Part shown: positions 27,932-38,071 of the stretch, in pieces
Position numbering within the stretch: the first letter of the stretch is position 1
Layout of the letters: each line of letters starts with the position of its first letter
Assembly (NCBI GenBank): GCA_030680355.1
Contig: JAUXVF010000026.1
Coordinates: 108,476 to 172,475 of the forward strand
Source: Caulobacter sp.
Lineage (GTDB): Bacteria > Pseudomonadota > Alphaproteobacteria > Caulobacterales > Caulobacteraceae
DNA length: 64,000 nucleotides
Reading direction: 5' to 3'
Notes under the pieces: model-generated
Told to the model about the DNA's origin: nothing
The model's database searches: none
The model's input: the letters and a program-made list of their open reading frames with translations, nothing else
Translations under genes and position numbers: made by a program

Positions 27932-29173
27932 TCAGTTGCGGGACAGTCCGAGCTGAATGACATCGGTGCGCCCGGTGCGGAATCCGGCTTCGCAGTAGCT
28001 GAGATAGTAGGACCACATCCGGCGGAACCGCTCGTCGAAGCCCTGTTTGCGGATGTCGCCCCAGCCCGCCTCGAACCGACGCCGCCATTCGGCCAGGGTG
28101 TCGGCGTAATCCTGGCCGTAGCGGGCGACCTCGGTCCACTCGAGCCCGGCCTGGTCGGTCTGGCGGCGCAGGGCCGGCTCGCTCGGCAGCATCCCGCCGG
28201 GGAAGATGTATTTCTGGATGAAGTCCGCCTGTTTGCGATAGGCCCCGAACAGCTCGTCCTTGATGGTGATGATCTGGAGCCCGGCCCGGCCTCCGGGAGA
28301 CAGGACCTCACGGACCTTGTTGAAATAGGCCGGCCAGTACTCCTCGCCGACGGCCTCGAACATCTCGATCGAGGCGACACGGTCGAACTGGCCGTCGACG
28401 TCGCGATAGTCGATCAGCTGGATATCGGCTCGTTCCGCCAGTCCCTGGTCAAACAGGCGCTTGCGGGCGAAATCATACTGTTCCTGGCTGATGGTGATGC
28501 CGGTGACCTTCGCGCCAACCTCACGGGCCGCGAATTCGGCGAACCCGCCCCAGCCGCAACCGATTTCAAGAACGCTCTGGCCGGTTTCCAGGCCCATCGA
28601 CCGGGCGAGGGCGGCGTATTTGTGATGCTGGGCGTCGTCTAGCGTCTCGCCCGGCTTCTCGAACACCGCCGAGCTGTAGGTCATGCTCGGGTCAAGCCAC
28701 CGAGCGTAGAAGTGATTGCCCAGGTCATAGTGGGCGTGGATGTTCCTGCGCGATCCCTCCCGGCTGTTGCGATGCATCAGATGGCTGACGAAGTTGATCG
28801 CCCGCACGATCGGATTGCCCCGAACCAGATCCTGAAGCCGGTCGAAATTGGTGGCGAAGCCGGTCAACAGGACGGAGAGGTCCGGTGTGTCCCATTCCTC
28901 GGCCATGAAACCTTCGGCAAAACCAATGGAGCCGGACGTCAGGCACCGGCGAATGAAGTTGTAGTCGCGAACCACGAGCCGCGCGTCAGGCCCCGTTTCG
29001 CTGCCCCGGCACAGAATCTCGCTGCCGTCGGGCAGGACCCAGGTCAGGCTGCCCTGGCGCCAGTTGTCGGCGCAAATCCGGACCGCCGTGCGGAATACAG
29101 CCGGCGCAAGGCGCAGGCCCGGCGCTGTCGGCGGCGTCCGGTTCTCGGTTGGCGTCAGGTTCTTCAGCGTCAT
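27932..29173 (-). CDS. cfa: Cyclopropane-fatty-acyl-phospholipid synthase
   Basis: 413 residues from ATG 29173, chosen because GGAGGG lies eight to nine bases upstream; in-frame starts at 29206 and 29200 lack this. N-terminal lipid-binding half, then the SAM-dependent methyltransferase: HYDLGNHFYARWLDPSMTYSSA, VLEIGCGWGGFAEFAA, ASIEMFEAVGEEYWPAYF, FIQKYIFPGGMLPS. Transfers a methylene group to unsaturated acyl chains of membrane lipids. Same strand as and 114 bases downstream of phrB. Confidence 0.96.
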   Translation of the reverse strand: MTLKNLTPTENRTPPTAPGLRLAPAVFRTAVRICADNWRQGSLTWVLPDGSEILCRGSETGPDARLVVRDYNFIRRCLTSGSIGFAEGFMAEEWDTPDLSVLLTGFATNFDRLQDLVRGNPIVRAINFVSHLMHRNSREGSRRNIHAHYDLGNHFYARWLDPSMTYSSAVFEKPGETLDDAQHHKYAALARSMGLETGQSVLEIGCGWGGFAEFAAREVGAKVTGITISQEQYDFARKRLFDQGLAERADIQLIDYRDVDGQFDRVASIEMFEAVGEEYWPAYFNKVREVLSPGGRAGLQIITIKDELFGAYRKQADFIQKYIFPGGMLPSEPALRRQTDQAGLEWTEVARYGQDYADTLAEWRRRFEAGWGDIRKQGFDERFRRMWSYYLSYCEAGFRTGRTDVIQLGLSRN

Positions 29174-29287
29174 GGGCGCGTCCCTCCGTCTCTTAAACAT
29201 TAACACTTTTTTCGCGCCAGGCGAGAAAGCGGCGATATCGGGTTCATTTTGGCGACCCGGGCGGCGCTTTGACTTCGAACCGGCGGG

Positions 29288-30787
29288 TCATTCAGACTCC
29301 TCCGGAACGCCGGTCAGGGCCCGCTGCTTGAGGTCGGCGAACGCGGCCAGGGCCCGGCGTCGCGCCAGGGCATGATCAACGATCGGATGCGGGTAGCTCT
29401 GGCCGAGGTCGACCCCGGCGCGGGCGAGCACCGGCCCCGGCGCGGTCCAGGGCGCGTGGACCACGGCGTCGGGAAGTCCCGCCAGCTCGGGGACCCATCG
29501 CCGGACATAGACGCCGTGAGGGTCGAATTTCTGTCCCTGGCTGACCGGATTGAAGATCCTGAACCAGGGCGAGGCGTCGGCGCCCGATCCGGCCACCCAC
29601 TGCCAGTTGGCGGCGTTCTGGGCGATGTCGGCGTCGACCAGGGTGTCGCCGAACCAGCGCTCGCCGCGTCGCCAGTCGATCATCAGGTCCTTGATCAAGA
29701 AGGAGGCGACGATCATCCGGACGCGGTTGTGCATGAAGCCCGTCGCCCACAGCTCCCGCATGCCGGCGTCGACGATCGGATAGCCGGTGCGGCCCAAGGT
29801 CCAGGCCGTGAACCCCGCCGCGTCGTCGCGCCAGGGGAAGGCGTCGAAGGGGGCTTTCAGATTCCGCTCGGGGAGGTCGGGCCAATGGAACAGAATGTGA
29901 TGGTTGAACTCCCGCCAGCCGATTTCGCTGAGGAAACTGTCGATCTGGCTGTCGGAGCCCTGACCCTGGTCGCGGGCTGACTGCATGGCCCACCAGATCT
30001 GGCGAGGCCCGATCTCGCCAAAATGCAGGTGGGGGGACAGGCGAGAGCAACCCTCGACATCGGGTCGGTTCCGGTCACCGGCATAGCGGGCGAGGGGGCC
30101 TTCGATGAACCTGTCGAGCGCCGCATGGGCGCCGGATTCGCCGGGCGTCCAGATCGAGAATCCCTGCGACCAGTTGGGATTGGCGGGATGAAGACCCCAT
30201 GCGGCGAGATCGTCGGCGGCGGGCCAGGCGTCAGGGGCACAGAGCCGCGCGGGCAGGGCCGGCGGCGGGCCTTCCGCGACCAGCGCCCGCGCGGCCCGCC
30301 AGTAGGGCGTGAACACCCGATAGGGCAGACCGGCCCCGTTCCGGATCTCCCAGGGCTCATTGAGGAGGGCCGCGTTGAACGAGCGGACCTCGACGCCCGC
30401 CTCGGTCAGCTCGGCCTTGATGCCTCGGTTGCGGGCAATGGCCTGGCGGTCATAGAGCCGGTTCCAGAAAACAGCGCCGGCGCCGGTCTCGGCGAGCAGC
30501 GCTCGCAGCACTTCGGCCGCGGGGCCCCGCCTAAGGATCAGCCGCGATCCCCGACGGGCCAGTTCGCCGGCCAGAGCCTCCAGCGACCGGTTCAACCACC
30601 AGCGTGAGGCGCCGCCGAGCGGGCTCGACTCCGGGTCTTCATCAAGGATGTAGACGGGGATGACCGGCCCGCCGCGAGCCGCGGCGGCGGCCAGGGCGGG
30701 GTTGTCGTCAAGGCGAAGGTCCTGCCTCAGCCACACAATGGCCGGACTGTCGCTGTCATCCTGCACTTGTGTCGCGGGGCCGGTCAC
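29288..30787 (-). CDS. phrB: Deoxyribodipyrimidine photolyase
   Basis: 499 residues, GTG start at 30787; a later in-frame GTG at 30766 is possible. N-terminal antenna domain ([19 protein letters not shown]), C-terminal FAD domain with [58 protein letters not shown] and [12 protein letters not shown]. Light-driven repair of cyclobutane pyrimidine dimers. Upstream of cfa on the same strand, divergent from kdsA. Confidence 0.95.
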   Translation of the reverse strand: MTGPATQVQDDSDSPAIVWLRQDLRLDDNPALAAAAARGGPVIPVYILDEDPESSPLGGASRWWLNRSLEALAGELARRGSRLILRRGPAAEVLRALLAETGAGAVFWNRLYDRQAIARNRGIKAELTEAGVEVRSFNAALLNEPWEIRNGAGLPYRVFTPYWRAARALVAEGPPPALPARLCAPDAWPAADDLAAWGLHPANPNWSQGFSIWTPGESGAHAALDRFIEGPLARYAGDRNRPDVEGCSRLSPHLHFGEIGPRQIWWAMQSARDQGQGSDSQIDSFLSEIGWREFNHHILFHWPDLPERNLKAPFDAFPWRDDAAGFTAWTLGRTGYPIVDAGMRELWATGFMHNRVRMIVASFLIKDLMIDWRRGERWFGDTLVDADIAQNAANWQWVAGSGADASPWFRIFNPVSQGQKFDPHGVYVRRWVPELAGLPDAVVHAPWTAPGPVLARAGVDLGQSYPHPIVDHALARRRALAAFADLKQRALTGVPEESE

Positions 30788-30836
30788 GCCACTTCTACGC
30801 CGCCCGCTCGCCTCTGGATCAAACGAAAGTCGTCAC

Positions 30837-31697
30837 TTGTCCCAAGCCGTGTCTCCCAACGCCGTCGTCGAGGTCAAAACCCCGGGCGGCAAGTCCGTCC
30901 GCATCGGCAACGCCGAACGCCTGACGGTGATCGCCGGCCCCTGCCAGATGGAGAGCCGTCAGCATGCGCTGGAAACGGCCCATATGCTCAAGGAGATCAG
31001 CGAACGGCTCGGCATCGGCCTGATCTACAAAACCAGCTTCGACAAGGCCAACCGCACCAGCATCAACACCCAGCGGGGCATGGGCCTGAAAGAGGCCCTG
31101 CCGGTGTTCGCCGAGATCCGCGAAGTCACCGGCCTGCCGACCCTCACGGATGTGCATGAGCGTGATCAGTGCGCCCGGGCGGCCATGGCCGTCGACGTGT
31201 TGCAGATTCCCGCCTTCCTTTGCCGCCAGACTGATCTGCTGGTCGCGGCGGCCAAGACCGGCAAGGTGGTCAACGTCAAGAAGGGGCAATTCCTCGCGCC
31301 CTGGGACATGAAGAACGTCATCCAGAAGATCACCGACGCCGGCAATCCCAATGCCATGGCCACCGAGCGGGGCGTCTCGTTCGGCTACAACACCCTGGTC
31401 AGCGACATGCGCGCCCTGCCGGTGCTGGCCCAGATCGGCTGCCCGGTGGTGTTCGACGCCACCCATTCGGTGCAGCAGCCCGGCGGGCAGGGGACCACCT
31501 CGGGTGGCCAGCGGGAGTATGTGCCGGTGCTGGCGCGCGCCGCCGTGGCCGTGGGCGTGGCCTGCGTGTTCATGGAAACCCACCCGGACCCGGACAATGC
31601 CCCCTCCGACGGACCCAACATGGTGCCGCTCAGCCAGTTCGAGGCCTTGATGGCCGACCTTCTCGACTATGACGCCCTGGCCAAGCGCCGGGTCTAG
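30837..31697 (+). CDS. kdsA: 3-deoxy-D-manno-octulosonate 8-phosphate synthase
   Basis: 286 residues from TTG 30837; no ATG or GTG fits between the divergent phrB start and the conserved core. Condenses arabinose-5-phosphate with PEP to Kdo-8-phosphate for lipopolysaccharide. Seen: [91 protein letters not shown]. Close to the LPS heptose genes hldE-hldD (1.3 kb downstream). Confidence 0.97.
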   Translation: MSQAVSPNAVVEVKTPGGKSVRIGNAERLTVIAGPCQMESRQHALETAHMLKEISERLGIGLIYKTSFDKANRTSINTQRGMGLKEALPVFAEIREVTGLPTLTDVHERDQCARAAMAVDVLQIPAFLCRQTDLLVAAAKTGKVVNVKKGQFLAPWDMKNVIQKITDAGNPNAMATERGVSFGYNTLVSDMRALPVLAQIGCPVVFDATHSVQQPGGQGTTSGGQREYVPVLARAAVAVGVACVFMETHPDPDNAPSDGPNMVPLSQFEALMADLLDYDALAKRRV

Positions 31698-32836
31698 ACC
31701 AGGCCCAGGGCTTCCCAACTGGCCATGGCGAGGCTGAAGGCCCGCATGTCGCCGCTGGTCGTCGCGGCCATCTTGGTCATGGCGTAGGCGATCGTTGTCC
31801 GCGCATCCATGTCGATGATGATCAGCGAGCCGCCATAGCCGCCCCAGTACATCGAGTTGGGGCTGGGCAGCGGGACCGCGCCGCCGCCGAGGCCAAAGCC
31901 CATGCCATAGCGGGTCGGCACGCCGAGAATCAGGTCGTCGCCGGCGATCTGCAGCTCCAGGGCCTTGCGGCAGCCGGCCTCGGACAGGAAACGCCGGCCC
32001 TTGGCGACGCCGCCATTGGCGAGGATGGTGTGGATCTCGGCGACCGACCGGGCGTTGCCGGCGCCGCCGGCGGCGGGAATTTCGGCCCCGCGCCAGCCGC
32101 GGGTGCGGGTGGCGGAGACGTCGATGCCGGGATTGTTGGCCATATTGGCCTGAAGCGGCGTCTGGACTCCCGCGCTGATCGAGCCGCCCGGCGGCGGCGG
32201 GATCAGGTCGGCGACGCGGCCGTCCTCCGACGCCGGCAGGCCGATGTGGAAGTCGGCGCCCAGCGGGCCGGCGATCTCCTCGCGAAACACGGTCCCCAGC
32301 GACTTGCCGGTGATCCGCCGCACGACCTCGCCGACAAGATAGCCCTGGGTGAGGGCGTGGTAGCCGAGGGCCGTTCCCGGTTCCCAGTAGGGCGCCTGGG
32401 CCGCCAGCAGGGCCGTGGCCTTGTCCCAGTCGTAGAGGTCCTCGGTGGTGATCGGCTCCTTCCAGCCCGACAGGCCTGAGGCGTGGCTCATCAGGTGGCT
32501 GACCTTGATGTCGGCCTTGCCGGCGGCGGCGAACTCGGGCCAGTAGCGGGCCACCGGGGCGTCGAAATCGAGTTCGCCGCGGTCGGCCAGCAACAGCGCC
32601 GTCAGGGCCGTCATGGTCTTGGTGGTCGAGTAGACGTTGACGATCGTGTCCCGCTCCCAGGGCCGAGTCCGGGCGTCATCGGCGAATCCGCCCCAGAGGT
32701 CGACGACCGTCTCCCCCTCCAGCGTCACACAGAAGGAGGCCCCGATATCCGCGCCGCTGGCGAAGTTCGACTCAAACACGGTCTGTACGGACGAGAATCG
32801 CTCGTGCGTGAATCCACCCGTATCGCCCTGTGTCAT
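31694..32836 (-). CDS. Serine beta-lactamase-fold hydrolase (esterase EstB / class C-like)
   Basis: 380 residues from ATG 32836, with GGGGGAACG upstream. Catalytic Ser-x-x-Lys is STTK in [18 protein letters not shown]; second motif [33 protein letters not shown] resembles EstB-type carboxylesterases. No signal peptide is visible, arguing for a cytoplasmic esterase rather than a periplasmic beta-lactamase. Stop overlaps the kdsA stop by 4 bases (convergent). Confidence 0.88.
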   Translation of the reverse strand: MTQGDTGGFTHERFSSVQTVFESNFASGADIGASFCVTLEGETVVDLWGGFADDARTRPWERDTIVNVYSTTKTMTALTALLLADRGELDFDAPVARYWPEFAAAGKADIKVSHLMSHASGLSGWKEPITTEDLYDWDKATALLAAQAPYWEPGTALGYHALTQGYLVGEVVRRITGKSLGTVFREEIAGPLGADFHIGLPASEDGRVADLIPPPPGGSISAGVQTPLQANMANNPGIDVSATRTRGWRGAEIPAAGGAGNARSVAEIHTILANGGVAKGRRFLSEAGCRKALELQIAGDDLILGVPTRYGMGFGLGGGAVPLPSPNSMYWGGYGGSLIIIDMDARTTIAYAMTKMAATTSGDMRAFSLAMASWEALGLV

Positions 32837-32958
32837 GATCGTTCCCCCGCTTTGCTGGTGCTGAGTTAAGACGACCCGGACCCTCGACACCAGTGGTCTA
32901 CAAGGCGCGCGCGGACCTGTCTTGACCACTCCCGCGTCTAAGGCCACACCCTGAACCC

Positions 32959-34425
32959 ATGGATTTAGCCTCCCTTCAGTCTCTACTGACCGCGGTTGCC
33001 GGGGTGCGCGTGGCCTGCGTAGGCGATGTGATGGTCGACCGGTTTGTTTACGGCGACGTCACGCGGACCTCGCCGGAGGCGCCGATCCCGGTGCTTGCCC
33101 GTCGCCGTGAGACCACGATGCTGGGCGGCGCCGGCAATGTCGCGCGCAATGTCGCGGCGCTCGGCGGGCTGGCGGCCCTGGCGGGCCTGATCGGCGACGA
33201 CGCCGCTGCCCACGAGGCCCTGGGCCTGATCGGGGCCGAAGCCGGCATGGAGGGGCATCTGGTTCCGGAGACCGGTCGACCGACGACGGTCAAGACCCGC
33301 TATGTCGCCTCGGGCCAGCAGCTGTTGCGCGTCGATTCGGAGGACTCCCGGCCCGCCAGCCGTGAAGCCGAGGCCAAGCTGATCGCCGCCATTCGTCACG
33401 CCGCCGGCGACGCGGGCGCTATCCTGCTGTCGGACTACGGCAAGGGCGCGGTGACGCCTGGGGTCATCGAGGCCTGCCTCGTGGCCGCCAAGGCCTGTGA
33501 CGCCGTGCTGATCGTCGATTCCAAAGCCCGCAGCTTCGCCCGCTACGGCGCGGTCGATATCGTCAAACCCAACGCCGCGGAACTGGCGGCGGCCACCGAT
33601 CTCCCCACCGAAACCGACGAGCAGGTCGAGGCGGCCCTGATCCGGGCGCTGGATCTGTCCCGGGCGAAGGCCGTGCTGGTCACCCGCGCGGCGAGGGGCA
33701 TGAGCCTGGCCGTGCGCGGGCAGGGCGTCCGCCATTTCCCCGGCCGGCCGCGCGAGGTGTTCGACGTCTCCGGCGCCGGCGACACCGCCCTGGCCGCGCT
33801 GGGTCTGGCGTTGGCGGCCAAGGCCTCGCCCGAGGAGGCGGTCGCCTTCGCCCTGCTGGCTTCGGGCGTCGTTGTCGGCAAGGCCGGCACGGCGGTGGCC
33901 AGGCCGCACGACCTGATCGAGGCCGAGCTGGCCGCCCACATGGCTCCGGCCGAAGCCAAGGTGGTCATGCCCGACCAGATGGCCGTCAAGGCCGCCGCAT
34001 GGCGGGAACAGGGCCTGAAGGTCGGCTTCACCAACGGCTGTTTCGACATCCTGCACAAGGGCCATGTCGCCTATCTGGCCCAGGCCCGCGCCTGGTGCGA
34101 CCGGCTGATCGTCGGGGTCAACAGCGACCGTTCGGTGCGTGCGCTGAAGGGCGAGGGCCGGCCGGTCAACGACCTGGAGTCCCGGGCGCTGGTTCTGGCG
34201 GGATTGAGCCATGTCGACCTCGTCGTCCCCTTCGATGAGGACACCCCGGTGGCGCTGATCACGGCGGCCCGCCCCGATGTCCTGATCAAGGGCGCCGACT
34301 ACACCGTCGAAACTGTCGTCGGCCACGAGCTCGTCGAGTCCTGGGGGGGCGCGGTCAAGCTCGCGCCCATCGTCGAGGGCTATTCCACCACCGCCGCCAT
34401 TGCCCGCATGATCGAGAAAGCCTGA
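32959..34425 (+). CDS. hldE: Bifunctional heptose-7-P kinase / heptose-1-P adenylyltransferase
   Basis: 488 residues. N-terminal ribokinase-fold kinase (about 1-320): GDVMVDRFVYGDVTRTSPEAPIPV, DYGKGAVTPGV, FDVSGAGDTALAALGLAL. C-terminal cytidylyltransferase-fold domain (about 345-488): VGFTNGCFDILHKGHVAYLAQA. Two steps toward ADP-heptose for inner-core LPS. hldD follows after 3 bases. Confidence 0.97.
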   Translation: MDLASLQSLLTAVAGVRVACVGDVMVDRFVYGDVTRTSPEAPIPVLARRRETTMLGGAGNVARNVAALGGLAALAGLIGDDAAAHEALGLIGAEAGMEGHLVPETGRPTTVKTRYVASGQQLLRVDSEDSRPASREAEAKLIAAIRHAAGDAGAILLSDYGKGAVTPGVIEACLVAAKACDAVLIVDSKARSFARYGAVDIVKPNAAELAAATDLPTETDEQVEAALIRALDLSRAKAVLVTRAARGMSLAVRGQGVRHFPGRPREVFDVSGAGDTALAALGLALAAKASPEEAVAFALLASGVVVGKAGTAVARPHDLIEAELAAHMAPAEAKVVMPDQMAVKAAAWREQGLKVGFTNGCFDILHKGHVAYLAQARAWCDRLIVGVNSDRSVRALKGEGRPVNDLESRALVLAGLSHVDLVVPFDEDTPVALITAARPDVLIKGADYTVETVVGHELVESWGGAVKLAPIVEGYSTTAAIARMIEKA

Positions 34426-34428
34426 GTC

Positions 34429-35430
34429 ATGACCCGCCGCATCATCTTCGTCACCGGCGGGGCCGGTTTCATCGGTTCCAATATCGTCGCCAAGATGGCC
34501 GAGGACCCGTCGCTGGACCTGGTGGTCTGTGACCGTCTGCACGAGGCTGACCGCGGCAAATGGCGCAACATCTCCAAACATCCGATCGGCGACTTCGTGG
34601 CGCCGGAGAACATGATGGAGTGGCTCGAGAAGCGTTGGCGCGACGTGGACATGGTGATCCACATGGGCGCCATCAGCTCGACCACCGAGCCTGACGCCGA
34701 CAAGATCATCCACACCAATTTCGGCCTGTCGCGGGACCTGTTCCGCTGGTGCGCCGACCGTCAGCGGCGCTTCATCTACGCCTCGTCGGCGGCCACCTAC
34801 GGCCGGGGCGAGCTCGGGTTCGAGGACAAGGACGACGTCGAAAGCCTCAAGGCCCTGCGACCGCTGAACGCCTATGGCTGGTCCAAGGCCCTGTTTGATC
34901 TGTTCGCCGCCCGCCAGGCCGCGCGAGGCTATGCGCCGCCGCAGTGGGCCGGTCTGAAATTCTTCAACGTCTATGGCCCCAACGAGGAGCACAAGGCGTC
35001 GATGAAGTCGGTGGCCGCCCAGATCTGGCCGCAGGTTCGCGCCGGGCACACGGTGCAGCTCTTCAAGTCCCACAACCCCGACTACAAGGACGGCGGCCAG
35101 CTGCGTGACTTCGTCTATGTCCGTGACGTGGCCGATGTCGTCGAATGGCTGACCCGCGCCGAAGAGGTCAACGGCGTCTTCAATCTGGGCTCGGGCAAGG
35201 CCCGCTCGTTCAAGGACATGACCGAAGCGGTGTTCAAGGCGGCCGGGCGCAAGCCGGCCATCGAATATGTCGCCATGCCGGCGGCCATCCGGGACAAGTA
35301 CCAGTACTTCACCGAGGCCAAGATGGATCGGCTGCGCGCGGCCGGCTATCCGGGACAGATGACGACCCTTGAGGACGGCATCGGCGACTATGTTCGCGGC
35401 TATCTGAGCCAGAGCGACTCGCACCGGTAA
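34429..35430 (+). CDS. hldD: ADP-L-glycero-D-manno-heptose 6-epimerase
   Basis: 333 residues. Extended SDR: IIFVTGGAGFIGSNIVAKM at the N-terminus, YASSAATYG, catalytic Tyr and Lys in NAYGWSKALFD, FNVYGPNEEHK. Converts ADP-D-glycero- to ADP-L-glycero-D-manno-heptose. Coupled with hldE. Confidence 0.97.
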   Translation: MTRRIIFVTGGAGFIGSNIVAKMAEDPSLDLVVCDRLHEADRGKWRNISKHPIGDFVAPENMMEWLEKRWRDVDMVIHMGAISSTTEPDADKIIHTNFGLSRDLFRWCADRQRRFIYASSAATYGRGELGFEDKDDVESLKALRPLNAYGWSKALFDLFAARQAARGYAPPQWAGLKFFNVYGPNEEHKASMKSVAAQIWPQVRAGHTVQLFKSHNPDYKDGGQLRDFVYVRDVADVVEWLTRAEEVNGVFNLGSGKARSFKDMTEAVFKAAGRKPAIEYVAMPAAIRDKYQYFTEAKMDRLRAAGYPGQMTTLEDGIGDYVRGYLSQSDSHR

Positions 35431-35543
35431 CGCCACTGCCGCCCGGGCTCGACAGGGCGCCGCCGAGTCCATCAGCAATGAATTTCGGTCATGACGGCGC
35501 CTGACGTTTACGACGCGCGGTCAGGTCGTGTAACGCTGATCGC

Positions 35544-36716
35544 ATGTTCGGCATGACGGGTTTCAAGCGCTGGATCTTCTTGGCTGCCGCCGGACTCGTC
35601 GTCCTGCTGGTCGCGGCGGCGTTCGCCTTTCGCGTCGACATTCTGCGCACCGCGCTTGATCCCAGGGTGCCGTTTCAGGCCTATGCGCCGCCTCGGGCCC
35701 CGGTCTATGCCCGGCCGCAGGCCTGGGCCCTGCCGATCGAGGCCCATCCGGCCGACAATCTGCCGGCCGACATCTTCTTCATCCACCCGACGACGTTCGA
35801 CGGCGGCAAACACTGGAACGGCCCGATCGATGACCCGGACGCCGCGCGGCTGCTGGACCGCGTGATGCTGCCCAACTACGCGGGGCCGTTCGCCAAGGTC
35901 GGGCGCGTCTTCGCCCCCCGCTATCGTCAAGCCAGCCTCTATTCGCAGATGACCCTGCGCGACGACGCGCGGGCGGCGCGCGGCTTCGCCTACGGTGATA
36001 TCCGCGCGGCCTTCCGTTACTGGCGGGCTCATCGGGATACCGGCCGGCCGTTCATCCTGGTCGGCGTCGAACAGGGCGGGCTGCTCGGCGAACGTCTGCT
36101 GCGCGAGGAAATCATGCCCGACAAGGCGTTGATGGCGCGGCTGGCGGGGGTCTACCTGATCGAAACGGTGGTTCCGGCCTTGGGCTATGACGCCCTGTCG
36201 GCGGTTCCGGCCTGCACGCGGCGCGATCAGGCCGGCTGCATCGTGGCCTGGGCGACGCCGCAGGACGGCGATCGCCGGCGGATGCGGGACCGGGCCCTGA
36301 TCTGGGATGAGTCCGGGGTGCTGGTCGGTCTGCAGGGGCGCGAGGTTCTCTGCGTCAATCCGCTGACCGGAGGGACGACCCGTGATGTCGTCACCGAACA
36401 TGCGCATCTGGGGGCGGTCAACGCCACGGGGATGGAATGGGGTATGCGACCGCCGTTCCTCAAGCGCCTGGTGCACGCGCAGTGCGTCGACGGCTTCCTC
36501 GATGTCTCGAAACCCAAATCGACCGCCTTCCGCGAGGCCGGCGGCTGGGCCGATCAGCTTAAGGTCGCGCCCTACAATCTGTTCTACGGCGACATCGAAG
36601 CAGACGCCCAGGCGCGCGTGACGACCCTGTTGGGCCGAACGGTCTATGGTCTGGCCGCCGCGCCAATCACCCGGTCAGAGACCGTGAAGACCTCGCCGAT
36701 TCATCGGATCGACTAG
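35544..36716 (+). CDS. DUF3089 membrane-anchored alpha/beta-hydrolase-like protein
   Basis: 390 residues. N-terminal hydrophobic anchor (about 9-28). DUF3089 features: ADIFFIHPTTFDGGKHWNGP, FAPRYRQASLYSQMT, AYGDIRAAFRYWRAH, YNLFYGDIEADA. The position that normally carries GHSQGG reads GVEQGG (FILVGVEQGGLLGERLL), so the nucleophile Ser appears replaced by Glu. That suggests a non-hydrolytic or altered protein. It is near the LPS genes but separated by 113 bases. Confidence 0.8.
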   Translation: MFGMTGFKRWIFLAAAGLVVLLVAAAFAFRVDILRTALDPRVPFQAYAPPRAPVYARPQAWALPIEAHPADNLPADIFFIHPTTFDGGKHWNGPIDDPDAARLLDRVMLPNYAGPFAKVGRVFAPRYRQASLYSQMTLRDDARAARGFAYGDIRAAFRYWRAHRDTGRPFILVGVEQGGLLGERLLREEIMPDKALMARLAGVYLIETVVPALGYDALSAVPACTRRDQAGCIVAWATPQDGDRRRMRDRALIWDESGVLVGLQGREVLCVNPLTGGTTRDVVTEHAHLGAVNATGMEWGMRPPFLKRLVHAQCVDGFLDVSKPKSTAFREAGGWADQLKVAPYNLFYGDIEADAQARVTTLLGRTVYGLAAAPITRSETVKTSPIHRID

Positions 36717-37081
36717 GGGGCGAGGGTTTTCAGCCCGGCGTAGCGGGGCTGGTCGATACGGCCCTGGTCGATGATGCTGGCCTTGAGATGGGCCATGACG
36801 GCCGGATCGGCGCTGTCGATGGCGCCCGAGGCCAGGCCTTCGCAAAGGGACGCGTTGAGCGTGGCGAAATCGCCGTCGCGGCCGAGCAGGGCGCTCAGGC
36901 GTTCAATGGCCGCCGCTTCGGCCGTCGGTCCCTGTTCGATTTCCCGTTTGACCGCGGCCAGCGCATTGACCGCGACCCGGGCGAGAAAGGCGTCGCGATC
37001 CTGCAACTGCGGCGCGGCGCGCTCCTCGATGAAGCGGATGACCGAGTCGATCAGTTCAGGGGCCGTGGGGTGGGTGATCAT
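36713..37081 (-). CDS. DUF6285 small protein
   Basis: 122 residues from ATG 37081, overlapping the phosphotransferase stop by 4 bases. All-helical appearance: PTAPELIDSVIRFIEERAAPQL, ARVAVNALAAVKREIEQGP, LCEGLASGAID. This family usually accompanies an aminoglycoside-phosphotransferase-fold protein linked to acyl-CoA metabolism, as here. Function unknown. Confidence 0.75.
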   Translation of the reverse strand: MITHPTAPELIDSVIRFIEERAAPQLQDRDAFLARVAVNALAAVKREIEQGPTAEAAAIERLSALLGRDGDFATLNASLCEGLASGAIDSADPAVMAHLKASIIDQGRIDQPRYAGLKTLAP

Positions 37082-38052
37082 GTGGCCTGCTCCAGCAACG
37101 CCATGAGGTCGATCTCGGTCTCCGATGTCCGCCGGCCGATCATGGCCCGCTCGACCGAGGGGTCGGCGCCGCTGGCGAAGGAGCCGTACATGCCAAGGCA
37201 CATGCAGCCCCATTTCAGCGAGCCGAGCATCTGCCAGTATTTGACCCGTTCCAGCGAGATCGGCGCGCCGCCGGCCGCTTCGTAGCCGGCCAGCAGATCG
37301 TCATACTGGCCGAAGCCGCCGACGGGACCGGGGCCGCCGAACCGCCAGGACGCGGTACAGAGCCAGCCCATGTCCTCGGCCGGGTCGCCGATATGGGCCA
37401 GCTCCCAGTCGAGGACGGCGGCGACGCCCCGAACAGGGTCGAACATGATGTTGCCATTGCGGAAGTCGCCGTGCAGCAGCACCGGCCGGTCCAGCGGCGG
37501 CGCGCGGTCTTTCAGCCAGCGGAAGGCGGCCTCGAAGATCGGTCGGTTGGCGCCGAGGCCGCGATAGGCCGCCTCATATTTTTCCAGCTCGTCGAGGGCG
37601 CTGGAGTGGTTCAGGGCCGGCAGGCCCTCGAGCGGCACGGCATGGATCTTCGCCAGCACCTCGCCGCACTGCCGCGCCAGTTTCGGGCGCACGGCGGCGA
37701 AGGCGTCGTCGCGGGCGATCCGCTTGCCCAGCGCCTCGCCCTCGATCCGGTTCATGACATAGGCCTCGCCGACGGCGCTATCCGGCGCGCAGACGTGAAG
37801 GACTTCGGGGACCGGCGCGCCCAGAGCGGCCGCGGCCCGGATCAGGGCGGCCTCGGTGGCCAGGGGAATGCCGCTGCCGGCGACGGCGGTCGCCCCGGCC
37901 GGCTTGCGGCGCAAGATCAGCGGCCGGCCGGTGTCGAGGCTGAAAGCCCAGGTTTCCTGGCTGGCCCCGCCCGACAGGCGACGCAGGTCACTGACGCCGG
38001 CGCCGCCGAGTTCGGGGGCGATAGCGTTGAGGGCTGTTTCGAGATCGTCCAT
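37078..38052 (-). CDS. Phosphotransferase family protein (APH fold, ACAD10-like)
   Basis: 324 residues. Kinase-like fold: Gly-rich start LRRLSGGASQETWAF, catalytic loop LLHGDFRNGNIMFD (Asp and Asn), metal Asp in VLDWELAHIGDPAEDMGWLC. This is the group related to the N-terminal domain of ACAD10, commonly near acyl-CoA dehydrogenases, not an antibiotic-resistance enzyme by context. The substrate is unknown. Pairs with the DUF6285 gene. Confidence 0.85.
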   Translation of the reverse strand: MDDLETALNAIAPELGGAGVSDLRRLSGGASQETWAFSLDTGRPLILRRKPAGATAVAGSGIPLATEAALIRAAAALGAPVPEVLHVCAPDSAVGEAYVMNRIEGEALGKRIARDDAFAAVRPKLARQCGEVLAKIHAVPLEGLPALNHSSALDELEKYEAAYRGLGANRPIFEAAFRWLKDRAPPLDRPVLLHGDFRNGNIMFDPVRGVAAVLDWELAHIGDPAEDMGWLCTASWRFGGPGPVGGFGQYDDLLAGYEAAGGAPISLERVKYWQMLGSLKWGCMCLGMYGSFASGADPSVERAMIGRRTSETEIDLMALLEQAT

Positions 38053-38071
38053 GGCTCGCGATTGAGCCTGC

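Noticed and set aside
31694..32836. Class C beta-lactamase
   Set aside because: STTK is shared by the whole fold, but there is no signal peptide and the remaining motifs look like EstB-type esterases.
32983..35478. An open frame of 831 codons antisense to hldE-hldD
   Set aside because: It is a GC-bias shadow: residues are dominated by Gly/Arg/Gln/His, there is no recognisable domain, and both genes on the other strand are certain.
37078..38052. Antibiotic resistance by the aminoglycoside phosphotransferase fold
   Set aside because: The motif layout is the ACAD10-like group and the gene is coupled to DUF6285, not to resistance genes.
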